Shown: positions 1 through 12,425, numbered from the stretch's first letter. The stretch is 52,229 nucleotides of DNA from Gamarada debralockiae (GCA_002803225.1 NXFV01001225.1:1-52229); one strand, 5' to 3'. Numbers and translations: made by a program. The notes: generated from the letters alone by a model not told the origin.

Positions 1-430
1 GCCTGCACGTTTCTGAGTTCAGCTGGGCGTGTGGGCGTTTGTAATCACGTCAATTTATTTTCAATAATGCGCGATAAGAGAGAAGGTGCATAATTGTATG
101 TATGTCTTAGAAAAAATTACTGTTCAAAATCTAAGAGGTTGAAACAACAGAGAAATATATTAGTTATGTGGATGTTCGAATTGACGTAAGGGAGCCGATC
201 ATGTCACCAGCGTCATTCCCAATTCAAGGGTACGAGTTGTAATGCGTCACGAAGATATACTTGTGCTACATAAGAGACCGCGAAGAGACCGTCAAGCCTC
301 AGAAGAGGATCATTTCTAGTGATACAAACCTGAAAAGCATCTTCAAATCGCATGGCTTCCAAGTCTGGTACGAAGGTACTTCGACGCGGCAGTAAACCTT
401 TCTTCAAGATTCACGTAGGGTGGTTTGAAT
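1..430. other. no clear gene; short open stretch
   Basis: No complete gene is visible. The minus strand is open between 407 and 213 for about 64 codons and its base composition is more gene-like than the AT-rich block that follows, so it may be a fragment of an old gene. I cannot assign it to a family. Confidence 0.3.
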
Positions 431-1260
431 AGATTAGATTAGACTAGATCACTTATTCGAATAATATTCAAATAGTTAGATTAGTTTCTTTAAAAAATTA
501 TATAATTAATTATATAAAATCATTTAATAATATTTTAACATCCTTAAGAGTAGATATTAGTAAATATAGCCCTAAATATAGCCCTAAATATAGTAAAATA
601 TATAATAAATGGTTATAAATATAGTTTCATTTAGTTTTAAATATAGTTTCATTTAGTTTAAATATATTTAATTTTAAAACAATAAAAGAGACGGCTAATT
701 GGGTTATTCGCTTGCGATAGTTCCCACAATTCGCTCTAGCGGATACCCTCCTCTATGGTTAGGCAGCACCTTGCCACATAAACCCACTTGGTTATCACAG
801 GCGGCACGGAAACTAAAAGAAGGCAACACAGATGGATTAAGGTTTTTCCCTAGTGTATACTAGTTTTCCTTAGCACTAGACTTATAGGCTTCCCACATGG
901 CTTAGCCGAAATGGGGTAAGAACGTAATAATAATAATAATTTTTAAAACATTTAAAAAATATTTAAAGTAAAAAATTGTTTTTTTTTTTGGTATTTTTAT
1001 TTAGAAAAAGATTACACTACATAAGGAAAGTCTATTTATACTTATTCTATATATAAAATATTGTAAATTTATATTTAATTAATTTTTATTCTTTTTAAAA
1101 TGGTTAATAAAAATAAAAATTATACACTAAATATAATTAAATTATTTGCAAATATTTTACTTTAGAATATCTTTTGTAACACTTTAATAAATGCATTATA
1201 AATATATAAGGCATAAAAACTTATAATACTATTTTTTATTTAAATTATATTTTAATAATT
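430..1260. repeat. AT-rich, RIP-like decayed repeat block
   Basis: The stretch is extremely rich in A and T, with TA-rich runs and no usable reading frame. A less AT-rich island lies at about 690-920. In ascomycetes such blocks are normally old transposon copies mutated from CpA to TpA by RIP. Family identity is lost to the eye. It ends the F-box fragment at 1261-1650. Confidence 0.65.
565..675. repeat. short tandem repeats inside the AT-rich block
   Basis: A 12-nt unit containing TATAGCCCTAAA is repeated in tandem near 565-600, followed by a unit containing AAATATAGTTTCATTTAG repeated twice near 615-660. These look like slippage-derived arrays in a decayed element. Confidence 0.6.
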
Positions 1261-1650
1261 TTAAAAGAGTTTTAAGGACTTGGAACGGGATTCTACAGTT
1301 TCTGGAACCATAACCCCGGATGATAGGCTGGCTGAAAACTCCAACGCGACCTTTCGTAAATTTGGGAATCTGCTGATATTGAGAATAGCTTGCTCGAAGC
1401 TCTCAGAAAGCTGAGAATCTTCTTCTTCGCCATGGTACTCATCACTGAGTCCATCAGGATTCAGACAAGCAGTAAACTTGATATGGACTACATTTTTTGA
1501 CGATTCGTCTGGAGTCACGTGAATTTTGGCGAAGAGTCGTCGAGTGGCTGCACCTGAGACTGCTTTTGATAAGAGGCGGAGATTCATGAGATCGGGTGGC
1601 TCGATGAAAGTGACAATAATGTCTTGAAGCTCTCCGGGTAAAGTATCCAT
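1261..1650 (-). pseudogene. F-box protein, N-terminal fragment
   Basis: The first 30-odd residues read like a fungal F-box: MDTLPGELQDIIVTFI, then PPDLMNLRLLSKAVSGAATRRLF, which is the usual pattern of Leu-Pro, hydrophobic helix and 'L..LS' seen before the leucine-rich part of SCF ubiquitin-ligase adaptors. The frame stops after 129 residues exactly where the AT-rich repeat begins, so the expected C-terminal several hundred residues are missing. This suggests the gene was truncated by a transposon insertion or a rearrangement. F-box recruitment of a substrate to SCF would be the ancestral role; a functional product is unlikely. An alternative is that a downstream exon lies beyond the repeat outside recognisable sequence. 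Confidence 0.5.
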
Positions 1651-3128
1651 GATGCACGTCCTGTTTGCTGGGTTGAAGTGACTGAAATATTAGAGCTGTT
1701 TGTGAGGACAAATCGACCCAGTGAGAGAAGCTGTGCAAAGGGAAATTCAGTTGAGTTTTAGATGGTAATAGTCTAGAATGAGCTAAGAATGGGTATGTTT
1801 ATCTTTTCGTGGTGATGGTAATGCCGAATCAAGAAAGTCGAGAAGAAACCCTGGGTTAATTGTGTTAGGAGGGATGATGGGCTGGGTGTGGAGGTCGTGG
1901 GACATAGCTTTGAGCCTCGATATTCAGGCGAAAGCAGCCTGCTCCAGAGGCATTTTCAGGTTTCAAAACTGGAGGCACTCCCAAGAAATCCTACCGTATC
2001 TCCCGTTCCTCCTCATATGTAAAACCGCTCGACACCTCCGCAATTTTCTCGCCGCATGGCTGAAAACAGGCAGGTGCGTCGCTGCAGCATCTGATTCGCA
2101 GCGTCAGGAAAGCACATCAGCTCAGTCGGCAGCGACATGCCCCAAGTCCTGCAAGTCCTGAAAATCCGTCCACCCTTTTGCGATCCGGGCCTCCCGCCCA
2201 GGAAAACGCCCCGGAACGCCCACACATCTGGATCTGGTCACGATCTGTAGCTTTGACTGCTTCTAATAATGTTTGCAAAAACTGAAGAGGCAATTGGATA
2301 GACAATAATAAGCAGAAATTCTAAGAATACATCTGATGCCGTGCACGGTGTCAAGGATTTCTGGTATATATCACGGCCGGCTCGTTGTTGATGGTCTCGA
2401 TGCTTTGCACCAAGGAACAACCCATCAACAGCACAGAACTTTCAATTATCTGTGGCATGCCAGACAACCCTCTCTTTCTGGTAATACGACTTTACATTAT
2501 TTTCTCCCAGTAGATGAATACGGACCAGCACGTCCTTCATGCGCTAGGACTGTGGAGATGCCTCAGCGACACTCCCAACTGATGGACGACTTCATAGAGC
2601 TCGAAGTCACGATGCCAGCACGCCCGATGGACATCAGCCTTGGATTTTACGAGCAGGACTTTCCTCTGGCCTCGGTATCAACGGCCGATCTTCAGGTGGG
2701 GTGGCGGGGCTGACTGCAGGGCAGACTGCCCCCCAAAGGGTTAAGGCAGCTACCAAGCGGTCTGACAGCGACCCACACCTCAACGAATTGATTTGAACCA
2801 TAGGCCAAAGTACGGTTTCGGACCTATCAGTTTCCCTCAATTACCCTGCATATGCACATCGGTCAGCCCTAAAACGACATGACACCCTCGGTGAGCAATT
2901 GCGTTGTTCTCTGCCTACACCACGTGATCTGACTGAAGTCCTGGAAAGAAAGTCCTGCCTGCAATCAACAACACTGTTGCAGGAATGCGACACGATGCGC
3001 TTTTGACTTATACCATCCCAAGTGGCGATGGATAATTCATTTGAGCACTTTGAGACGTAGTACCTCTGTCGTGGCAATTGTTTCATACCCAAAGCACCTG
3101 TTGTCGTCGTGAATAGCGCCATCAAACA
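1651..3128. other. intergenic; no supported gene
   Basis: Several short open frames exist (for example the plus frame 2336-2713) but none resembles a known protein and none has clear introns or a start context. The last 300 bases are the 5' region of the zinc-finger gene at 3129. Confidence 0.4.
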
Positions 3129-6100
3129 ATGTCTTTCTTGCGCAAGCGAAGCCGGAGTCAGAGCTCGACCTTCAATGGCGAGGATGATTGCAATTCTATG
3201 AGAGGCGACCGGAAGGAATCGAACGAGAGGTCTCTGGTCGAGAGGAGATACTCTGGTGTCAGCGAAATGTCGTCGCGCCCGGATGACTACGGTCTCCACG
3301 ATTCCTGCGTGTATGTCGCCCCACTGCCACCATAATTCAACACGTGCTAACCAACAATCCAGCATCCGGAACTTCCCAAAGCACAAGTCATCCCACCTCC
3401 GCTTTCTTGCGTGGGTAGCCTACACCCGGAAATATGACGACCACTCCATCACCGATGACGAGCGCCGAACCTGTCCGCTGCTTTGGTGTCGCGAGGTTTT
3501 TGCGGATCAAGAAGCGATGCTAAAACATGTTTGGGAATGCGAACACTTGTCAAAGGGCTTGTACTGGTGTTTCCATTGCCAGAGACCGGAGCGCGTGGGG
3601 AAGTTTCAGTGCAAGCGATGCCAGGGCCTCCCATCAAAGACGGATCGTCTCGCTACGGTAGCGAAGAGGATATTCTCCAGACTGGGTACGAAGCATCACA
3701 GGGAGGATTACTCAGTTCCAGGTTTAGAGGTGGGTGGCATGGCAAGCATGGCTCTGTCAAAGATTCCCGAATCAACCGAATCGGAACACTTTCCAGAAGT
3801 CCAGGACGATTTCGAACAGGATAAGTTCCCTCCCTATGAACCTTTGCCAGAGCTTCCGAATAATTGCATTTCGGAGATGGAGAATACATCCATCATGCCG
3901 GAGATGGATACGAGTTGGAATATATCTCAAGGGCTTCAAAAGTCACATGTTTCTGAAGAGAAACTCTTCGAGCCATCGACTGGACTGTATTCAAGTATGG
4001 CGGTGGACAGCTCGAATCACGCATTCTCGGAATCACACCCCCCTTGGAGCCCGTCATCATTTGAGACTCAAGCTCCAGCTCAAAAATCGGCAGGCCGCTC
4101 CTTGCCGGCACTCGCTCTCAACACACGCGATATCTACCAGCCGCCAAGCTCAAGACATCGACATGGCCGAACCGGAACATTGTCAGACGAGCCAATGTCG
4201 GCTACCGTGATTTCTCCTCTCAGTGCAACAGAGGGCTTCTTTTCCGGCATGCTTGGGATGTCGGCAAGAGATCTCGAAGTATCGCCAACTGATAGTGAGG
4301 CAACCTGCAATTCATTCCTCACCAATGACTCGGGGTACGCGAGTGCCACGATTGATTCGGCTTGGAGTGCAACCACTATGGACTTTGACCGAATTTGGGA
4401 GTCTCATGATTCGATGAAGAAGTCAAATTACGAAGTCTTCCCAATGATCTCCGTTCCGGAGATCGGGCACGATGTGGCTATGATGAAGCCTCCAACTCAG
4501 CCTTTGAGCGCAAGATCGTCAAACGTTCCATCAAGGAGCTCTTCAAACAGTTCCAATCACTCAGCTAACAGATGCACCGCCCTCGTCAAGCGGAAAACAC
4601 TTTCCCCGCACTGGTCGGACTCTAAGACGCTAGTAGAGTCATTCGTGGAAGTTCTCAATGAGCATTTACAGCATTCGCGGATGGCATTGAAACAATTACC
4701 ATCTAACTCAACTATCAAAGAATTGCTAGCCATGTCTTCGGCGTCAATCATTTCAATCGGATTTGACGTTTTGAGAGGACTCCTCGAAAAGCGAAACCCT
4801 ACAGCGATCATCTCAATATTTGCGTTTTCGCATGTTGCCTATGCAGCTGCGATTGCCGTAGATGACAAATCATCGAAAGTTCGAACTGAGGAGTGGTTCC
4901 AAGATTCTTTGTGTTGGTTGTCTAGTTTATCGTCTGAGAGACAACGGATGAGCTATACCCTAATTGTGCAAGCGATCTGGAAGCCTCAAGACTTGACAGA
5001 AATGGGTGACGTCTTTGACTTCACTAAATTGACTGAGATTGCTCAGCCGTCTGCGGAGCATGAAAACCGGCTTGTCAAGGCGTGCAAGCATTTCCTAGAC
5101 AGTAAGTCATTCAATATCCTAATGTTGCGCTATAATCGCTAACAGCCAACTCAAGTCCAGGAAAACCTTTCGAACAACGAAAAAATATCCACATCTGGGA
5201 GTTTCTCGCCGGAAGCATCGCCATTCAACTTCTCCCACGCTTCGTTCTACCGCACCGTCAAGAGCCGCATCATTGACGAATTGATCCAAAAGAGCTCCAT
5301 CGAAGCATTCATCGAAGATGTTGTTGCGGTCGAGAAACGTTCACGAGAGGGTTCAATCAAGAATTTGCGACAGTTGGAACTTGAACTCATCTGCGCTGGA
5401 AAGGTACGGCCCGCCTTTTACCGACAGGCACCATAGGCTTGAAACTGACTTTCAATAGCTGGCTTCTCAATCCGACGTAGCATACGACCGATTCCTATCT
5501 CACGTGACATGCCTTTGCGACACTCTCTACTCGGAAGGCGAATCAGACAAAACTCGCACGGAGTACCAGATTGAAGACATCGATGTCACCAAGGCTTTAA
5601 TTCCAGAGGAAAATTCCAGTGATGAAGATGCTGTCGAGAACGAAAGCTTCAATTTCGATGACCTGATGGACCATCATAACGCATCTATTTTCAGTTCTGC
5701 AGAAGCATCAGTCGAAACGTTCGTGATGGAGGCGGATGCGATTCTTGATGATTCCTAGTATGCAGTCCCTATCTTGCGGCACTGTGACTTCTTTGGCTAA
5801 CATAGCACTCAGCTTTACACATCCCATCCCGACGCCAATGACTTCAACACCTCTCGCTCGATCTCAATCCAACCCAAATCCGATGACCAATCCTTTCCGC
5901 CAATCACGATTTCCAACACCGACGCCCTCCGCCATGCCAACAAGCAGCCCTTTCCCACCTCCTGCAACTTCCACCGCGGTGTTCACTTCTCACTCTTCTT
6001 CTGCGACTCTTTCCGTCTCAGCTTCGCCCTCTTCCGAGAAGGATAAATACAAATGCCACTGCGGCTACATCCCACGCGGCGAAGAAAAATGGAAAGCCTC

Positions 6101-6476
6101 CAACCTTGCACGACACAAGCGGACACAGCATCCAGTCGAAGCCAAAGTCTACAAATGTGGTTTCCCCGGGTGTTCGAGTACATTTACAAGGAGTGATAAT
6201 TTGAGGAGTCATGCTAGGGATAAAGGTCACGAAATGAAAGGAGACGACGTGCGGTGGGGCGGCTTTGGGGAGGACGGAGAGGGGAAGCGAGATCGGGAGA
6301 GGGAAAGAGAAAGCTGGGAAGATAAGAGGAGGCCGAGTAAGAGGCGGAAAGTAATTGCTTCGAGCGACTCGAATGATAATTTGAGGGATCGAATTCAACA
6401 TGGCGACTCGCCTGAGCGTGGTGATGGGCTGGACCCAGATTTTGAGATTTTGCATACGAGGATTATACCATATTAG
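3129..6476 (+). CDS. C2H2-type zinc-finger protein, five exons
   Basis: Spliced model: exons 3129-3310, 3363-5101, 5156-5403, 5459-5757 and 5813-6476, giving 1043 residues. Introns 1 (GTATGT...CAG), 3 and 4 are clean; intron 2 starts with GTAAGT at 5102 and needs an AAG acceptor at 5155 to keep frame, the weakest join. Intron 4 (5758-5812, with GCTAAC branch) removes an apparent TAG at 5756-5758 and joins the acidic body to the finger region. An N-terminal C-x4-C-x12-H-x3-C cluster sits at about residues 98-120, followed by CxxC...CxxC at 130-146. Near the C-terminus (about residues 905-965) are a CxC/HxxxxH finger and a classical C-x4-C-x12-H-x5-H finger, followed by a basic stretch KRRPSKRRK that could be a nuclear localisation signal. 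The long middle part is Ser-rich and disordered. Probable nuclear DNA-binding regulator; target unknown. Confidence 0.75.
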
Positions 6477-8936
6477 CATGTATTGGAAACGGCGCTCTGG
6501 GCATAAAGGAGTTGGTGGGAATGCGTGATACCCAGAACAGTTAAATTCATCTCAGAATCACAAAAGCCCAGCTTTCTTCTATATCACGTGCATTCAGGGT
6601 TTGGGAATGGAAAGTCCGGCGCAACTCCAGTGCTACAGGATACCTATTGCTCTCAAATCCGACTCTGGCTGTTAGACTCTATTACGAAGGTAGGACTTGA
6701 TCGGTGCTCAGAGCTGAGAGTTGCTGAAGTTCAGATCACATACGTGATATGCGGTATTGCTATTTTCTATCACTTCTCAACATGAAGTCCTACAAGCAAG
6801 AACGAGAAATGACCAGAGAATGTGGATTACGAACCAGGACTTTGACCACAGCTGCGGGTTTTCGCATTCCTTGCACTATGCATCTGTCATCTACGTAGGA
6901 CTGATAGGTATTCAGGACTTAAACTGATTGAGACTACTGTCGCTTCCGACAGCTGCATATGTCACTTCACTGCAGTTCGGGCTGGATGTAGTAATTGTAA
7001 CCTAGTTGGTGTTACATGCTAACAGTTCCGACGTGCAATGTCGTGGACCGAGATTCTGCATCCTCCCGCTGGATAGGAAATGCATGGAAATCGAGGGTAA
7101 TACCATGCAGCCCATTCTTAACGAACCTCAGGTATCTACAAATCATCTTACGATAAGTTAGCCTAGTTTAAACTTTTTTCGTTGTAGTAAATATTGGCGT
7201 AATACAGCATTAAAATCCTTGTCCAGGACTCCAGGCGCCGCGTAGTTCGAGGCTGAGGTTGCGAGCCCTCCAGAGACCTGAGAGCCAAAGACTGTCCGGG
7301 CCTCCTTTTGACTCTTCAGTATGCGACAGTCACAGTATCGAGATTCAAAGCTTGTTGTTCCATAACAGAAGACGACGTAACGCAGCCTTTGTGTTGCATG
7401 TTGAGTGTAAAAGGGGTGCGTTTAAGTGATGTGCCACAACATTAAGACCTCTACAACATCAGAGTAATGTGTACATGATTTGGAGGATAGCAGAGATCTA
7501 CAAAATCCTGGGCCTACTCAAGATCATATGTCAGAAAGTTGTGAAGCACGGCAATCGTCTTGTACACCTTCCCGTAGCGGCACGCTGCATCGAATTGTTT
7601 CCAGCTGAACAAAAAAATCTGCCCGCAAAAACATCCCGAGGTTGCATCTAGAAACGATCCAATTAAAGTTATGGCCTTGCCGAAGCGCAGATTCAGCCTT
7701 GTAGATGTCAACCTTGCTAATGCGATGTGCTGATCAATTAAGTGTGGCGAGTCCTTCGGTCCTGCGCAAGCATGGTAAGAAGTTCATACCCGCACAGAAT
7801 GGCGGGCCCATGTCAGGAACAGACGTGGCAGTGGTCACGTTCTATATTGCCATATAAAAATAAGGTACCACCGTTTTAACCAAGAGGCGTGGCAAAAGCC
7901 TTGAGAACTATCTTGTCATTCGTTGAGCGGTACGATATACTTCCTTTTCGAGGTATCGAGTGCCACTTGAATCTGATACACCGCTTGATTCTAATCGTGG
8001 TCCATCTTATCTAAAAGTCTCTGGGAGTTTACGGGGTCTGGATAGATAGAGAGCCACAATGCCGACGAAGTGTGTTCAAGTGTAAATGCTCCTCTCCAAA
8101 TCCAGGTCTACATTTTGGGCCATGCCTAGGACTGACAACTTTGAAGTCCTTCTCAACCCCATCCCATCCATCACGGCTCCAGCACGACCCAGCAACCAAG
8201 CGAAACTTTTGCAGAACACCTCAAGCTCGTCCCAACTGCCCCATCAAACCTCAAGACATACGTGCAAAGAGATCAAAACTTCGAGAGGACTGCACTTGGG
8301 CTCGAAACGGGAAGGCGAAGTGGGGAGTGGATGGTGAGGGCTTGGGAGGGACAGTGGGGGGCTGCCAGATTGGTGAGATAGATCAATGATTGGCACGGAG
8401 TATAAGCTTTCCAAGAGGTGCTGGATAAAGGTTGATGATGGGATTTGAAAGGCGTTTTGGGGTTCTTTGCCGTTGGCTGGGATGATGGCTGGAGATGGAT
8501 AGTGAATCAGTAATAAGCTGACACGCCTTGACTGTATTATACGGTAAGAGTTATGGGTCCGCTATGACTGAATAATCAAAATTTTGTTACACAAAGTTTC
8601 ATAGTCATTTGATTCGTTGCACTTGCAGGGGACGACGAGGGTTAGGCTAGTACTTTGGCAGCAGCACATCGGAACTCGGCCCTATCAGAGCACCAGCTGG
8701 GTGAAGGGGATGCTGAGACAAGTCACTCAGCTTGCTCAATGACCATGCCATGTGACTCCGTAGCACGAGTATATCGCTCCTTGGATTCTGTTTCAGGCTT
8801 CGAGAGACGCGGAAATGCTGGGACGGGCAAATGAGTTTCATTACAGCAAGATATCCCTCATTGCTACCTCATTGCGCCATGCTCACAATCTATCATACTA
8901 ATACATGTCATAGAATCAACAATGACCCATTTATGT
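6477..8936. other. long intergenic region without a supported gene
   Basis: About 2.4 kb with only short open frames. A plus-strand frame at 8072-8389 is Pro/Ser-rich in one frame and also open in another, which is typical of chance openness. No RNA gene, transposase or splice pattern could be supported. Confidence 0.4.
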
Positions 8937-11900
8937 TCAATAAGGTGGCTTTGCCAAATTTCCCTTTTGTTCATCCCCCGTTTCAATACCCTTCAGTAGA
9001 CTCTCCAAATCTACTGCCGCTCCTCCTTCTTCGCCCCATGGTGAGGTCTGATAGCTCTGACCTCCTCCGCTTTTGGTATTCCGTTTTACACTCCGGCCTT
9101 TCCTTAATGTGTCTTTGGCTGCGTGGTCTTGGGCTGCTGTCGTTTCGCCTGTGAGGGAAGTTGGGAGAGGTGGCACGGGAGGTACGGAATCGAGATTTTC
9201 GCCGTCTTGGGGTGAGTTCCCTTCTGTTGTCGATAGTATGGGGTGGGATGTTAAGGGTCGAGAGTGTTCACCGGGACCTGCCGTACGGTCCCGAGATTTA
9301 GATCTTGATCTATCGCGAGGTTCGCGAAGCGAAACAGATCTCTCCATCAATGGGACATTCTGCTGGCCTGGGTTGAAGGATACCTCTGAAGCGGTAAAAT
9401 CATAGCTGACCATGCTCTCGCTGCTTGCATCGCTATGCGCGACATCTCTTGTGCCGGGCAGAGCGTTTTGTTGCCCCGACAGAACTCTCTTCAACTGATC
9501 CACGCGGGTAACTGAATTTCGACTCGATTCGCTGGCAGGGGAAGGCGATTGTCCACTGCCCTTGCGCAGTTTCTGTAAAGCCCCCAGACCACCAACCAGA
9601 CCATAGGTTGAGTTTGGTTGACTTCGATGAGTATGATGCTGGTGACCTTGGGGAGACTGCTGTCCACTACTTGTTCCTTCTCTGTTCGCCGGGCTGCCGT
9701 TCACGGCGAGGAAATTGCGGTGTCCAGTAGCATTCGTTCCTGCTCTAGAGCCATTCAGAGACACGGTCTTGCTGTTTTCTTGTACCATCGCAATGACTGT
9801 CTCCCTGCTCCATTCTGACATCATTTGCTCTTTGATCCTTTCAGGCATCGTGCGGGAATTTTCTGTGAGAGGAGCCTCGGCGCCCAAGATAGGATGAGAA
9901 AAGCTACGACCAGGCGAAGTTGGAGCGCTTGGCGGTGGTGATGCGACCGACTCGGCATAAGACAGCGAGATAAGCTTGACCAATTGGAAACGGTCGTCGA
10001 AGGGTCTGAGAGACTCCGATTCAACTTCTTCTTGCGGAAGGGCTTGCTGAGGCGTTGCGTGACCTGGTGTACCGATCTGCTCAAGCTTCATAGGAGGAAG
10101 ACGAATACGATCAATCCAAAACCTTTTGCTCCTCCTTCGATGGATCTCACTGTGTATTGCCCGTCCAATTGGGGATGAATCGAAATCGAATTGCTCACTC
10201 AAAGCCCAGAAATATCCATGACAGAGGCTGCCGATACGAATCTTCGCCATTGGCGTTTCAACGTCGAGGATGTCCTCCTGCAGACGGAATATCATTGGAA
10301 GACCGTCCTTGACGGCATTGACACCCAGATTCTCTACAAGATTCGTGAGTAGAAGATGTAAAAGAACGATGTCCGGCTCGTTATCGACATATTGCAAAGC
10401 GTTCTCGTAGACCGCAAGATGTAACAGTTGCAGGAATGTCGTCCGTGACGGCTTAGCTGGCTTTTCTCTATGCGAGGCATTCGAAACGGCACGCTTCGAA
10501 AGATTTGTTGTTGAGTCGTCGCGAGTCGTACGAGTCAACCCCTTCGGCTTCTCGAAAACGCGGAGATCTGATCTTGTCATTTCCAGATCTAGCCAGGTAA
10601 GAAGTGCATCGACGTAAGCTTTCCTGACCCTTCCATCCGGATCTCGTAATAGCCATTGTGTACCTTCCCAGACTGTGACGGGGACACGATTTCTTCCTAG
10701 ATTTCCGACGCCAGTCGTACTTTTGCGATGGCTCGCCACTAGGAGGATCGACTTGATAGCTTCCAGCGCTTTGATCTTTGCTGTGGCAAACGAGAAAAAG
10801 CCATCAGTGTTTGGATCTTCTGCCATGTCCCCAACCTCAGTAATAGCTACCGCACCAGCAGCAGGATTCTCGCTGGCTACGGCTGTGTTCGGTACGCCTG
10901 ACAGGGGTGAAGGCTTGAGTCTCAGGAGTAGTGCAGATACCATATCGGATATCTGATCTGTATAGTAAACGTGTGTTGCGAGGTCCCCAATACAATCCTG
11001 AAGTCTCGACAAAAGATCTGTCCGTAGATCAGTTGGCATCATAGAGCCCTCCGTAATGGGACCAGGGTTACTGGCAGATGGGGATGGATTGCCAGAAACA
11101 TGTTTGACGACCGTCCCGTTGTCTTGCTGTGAATGTGGTGTAGCGCCGCCTAATTGAAGGACCTTTAAAACTTGTTGGATCAAGCCAAGCAAGACATCCA
11201 TGACACTCAATCCAATCAGGTTGATATCCGACTTCAGTAAAGAGTCAATCATCGTAGCCAACACGTATTGCTGTTGCAGGTTTGCTTCGACCAATGGGCT
11301 TCGCATCAAGGTGTCCATTGCAGTTACCAGAATGACATAACGATCTTGGACTGGTGTCCACCGAGCAATCATCTCAAATATCCTGGCTGCCCATCCTCGA
11401 CATTGGCCCCCTTTTGAATCCATTTCGATCACATTTTCTCGCTGTGCCACTCGTTCTGCAATGAATTTCAAGGTTGATTGTGTTGCGCCATGGATTTGAG
11501 ATTTGTTGTTCACGACGAATATTGTCTTCAGACACTGGAGAGCCAGAACTCCCGTATCCTCCTCAGCAAGCTTGTCTGCATCCGCTGTAGTTGCTGAGAG
11601 GGTAAGTGCATTGGTATCGGCCGAGGTATCTGCTGTTCGAACTGTCGCAACACTTGTCCTCCGCCGTAACAATTTCTCAGTATCCACTTTCTCTTCCAAC
11701 TGAATTCGGTGCTCAAGCAGATCCAAGAAATCGTCGTTATCCGTCCAGAGGTTCTCCAGTAGAATCGGCACTATTACATCTAATTGTCTCCCAGCCACCG
11801 AGGCCAGAGCCTCCGCAGACGATACACTCTTGATCGCGCGTAGCCCTACACCTCTCCATCGGATGGCAACTGGAGCGCTTATCGGTACCTTCGTAGGCGG

Positions 11901-12425
11901 AGGTCTTGTTGAGGCAAAAGAAGCGTAGATCTGGATTATCTCTTCGTATTGGTGTAGATATTCTTGATCGGCCGCAAGTGATGCCCCATCATGATTCTCA
12001 CAGAAGGCTTCAAAAGTTGGTATGGAGGATTCGACCATGGTAATATCGCGGGACCGCAGGATGATGTTGAGGATTTTGAGGACATAGGGAGCATAAAGAG
12101 GAAGATCTCGGGGAGCCTTCTCGATCAAGGCAGCCAATATTTGAAGGGTAACTTGGACATTTCTGGACATTATTAGCAGATATCCAACAAGCAGCAGCGA
12201 TCCTCCATACCCTATTCTTGCCCGCCATACATCACTCGCAGTCTTCTTCTCCAGAAAGGCCCCAACCTTCTGCACCTTGCTCCGTCGGGTAGTGGCATAA
12301 TAGAGAAGATAGCTCAGCTCGCTGGAATTCGGTTTCACATCAACAGCGCCCTTTGTAGTTTTCGGATAGCACTTCAGTATAAGGACCTGATGTTTCGGAC
12401 GACATTTCTGCCGTATGGCGTGCAT
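8937..12425 (-). CDS. EFR3: EFR3, plasma-membrane scaffold of the PI4-kinase complex
   Basis: The N-terminus (MHAIRQKCRPKHQ, then CYP, SSELSYLLYYATTRRSK, KVGAFLEKKT) matches the conserved start of Efr3 proteins. In yeast Efr3 anchors the Stt4-Ypp1 phosphatidylinositol 4-kinase complex at the plasma membrane. The first two thirds are helical repeat (ARM/HEAT-like); the last 350 residues are Ser/Pro-rich and low complexity, with RSRSKSRDR, as expected for a phosphorylated tail. A 48-nt intron lies at 12163-12210: GTATGG donor, TGCTAATA branch, CCAG acceptor. It contains no stop and is a multiple of three, so the unspliced frame is open throughout. Splicing restores RIG-NVQVTL and gives 1146 residues. 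The Cys and basic residues at the very N-terminus could support palmitoylation and lipid binding, as known for the family. Confidence 0.93.
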   Translation of the reverse strand: MHAIRQKCRPKHQVLILKCYPKTTKGAVDVKPNSSELSYLLYYATTRRSKVQKVGAFLEKKTASDVWRARIGYGGSLLLVGYLLIMSRNVQVTLQILAALIEKAPRDLPLYAPYVLKILNIILRSRDITMVESSIPTFEAFCENHDGASLAADQEYLHQYEEIIQIYASFASTRPPPTKVPISAPVAIRWRGVGLRAIKSVSSAEALASVAGRQLDVIVPILLENLWTDNDDFLDLLEHRIQLEEKVDTEKLLRRRTSVATVRTADTSADTNALTLSATTADADKLAEEDTGVLALQCLKTIFVVNNKSQIHGATQSTLKFIAERVAQRENVIEMDSKGGQCRGWAARIFEMIARWTPVQDRYVILVTAMDTLMRSPLVEANLQQQYVLATMIDSLLKSDINLIGLSVMDVLLGLIQQVLKVLQLGGATPHSQQDNGTVVKHVSGNPSPSASNPGPITEGSMMPTDLRTDLLSRLQDCIGDLATHVYYTDQISDMVSALLLRLKPSPLSGVPNTAVASENPAAGAVAITEVGDMAEDPNTDGFFSFATAKIKALEAIKSILLVASHRKSTTGVGNLGRNRVPVTVWEGTQWLLRDPDGRVRKAYVDALLTWLDLEMTRSDLRVFEKPKGLTRTTRDDSTTNLSKRAVSNASHREKPAKPSRTTFLQLLHLAVYENALQYVDNEPDIVLLHLLLTNLVENLGVNAVKDGLPMIFRLQEDILDVETPMAKIRIGSLCHGYFWALSEQFDFDSSPIGRAIHSEIHRRRSKRFWIDRIRLPPMKLEQIGTPGHATPQQALPQEEVESESLRPFDDRFQLVKLISLSYAESVASPPPSAPTSPGRSFSHPILGAEAPLTENSRTMPERIKEQMMSEWSRETVIAMVQENSKTVSLNGSRAGTNATGHRNFLAVNGSPANREGTSSGQQSPQGHQHHTHRSQPNSTYGLVGGLGALQKLRKGSGQSPSPASESSRNSVTRVDQLKRVLSGQQNALPGTRDVAHSDASSESMVSYDFTASEVSFNPGQQNVPLMERSVSLREPRDRSRSKSRDRTAGPGEHSRPLTSHPILSTTEGNSPQDGENLDSVPPVPPLPTSLTGETTAAQDHAAKDTLRKGRSVKRNTKSGGGQSYQTSPWGEEGGAAVDLESLLKGIETGDEQKGNLAKPPY

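Noticed and set aside
8072..8389. 105-codon plus frame, possibly a small gene
   Set aside because: No conserved features, another frame is open over the same bases, and no splice or start context supports it.
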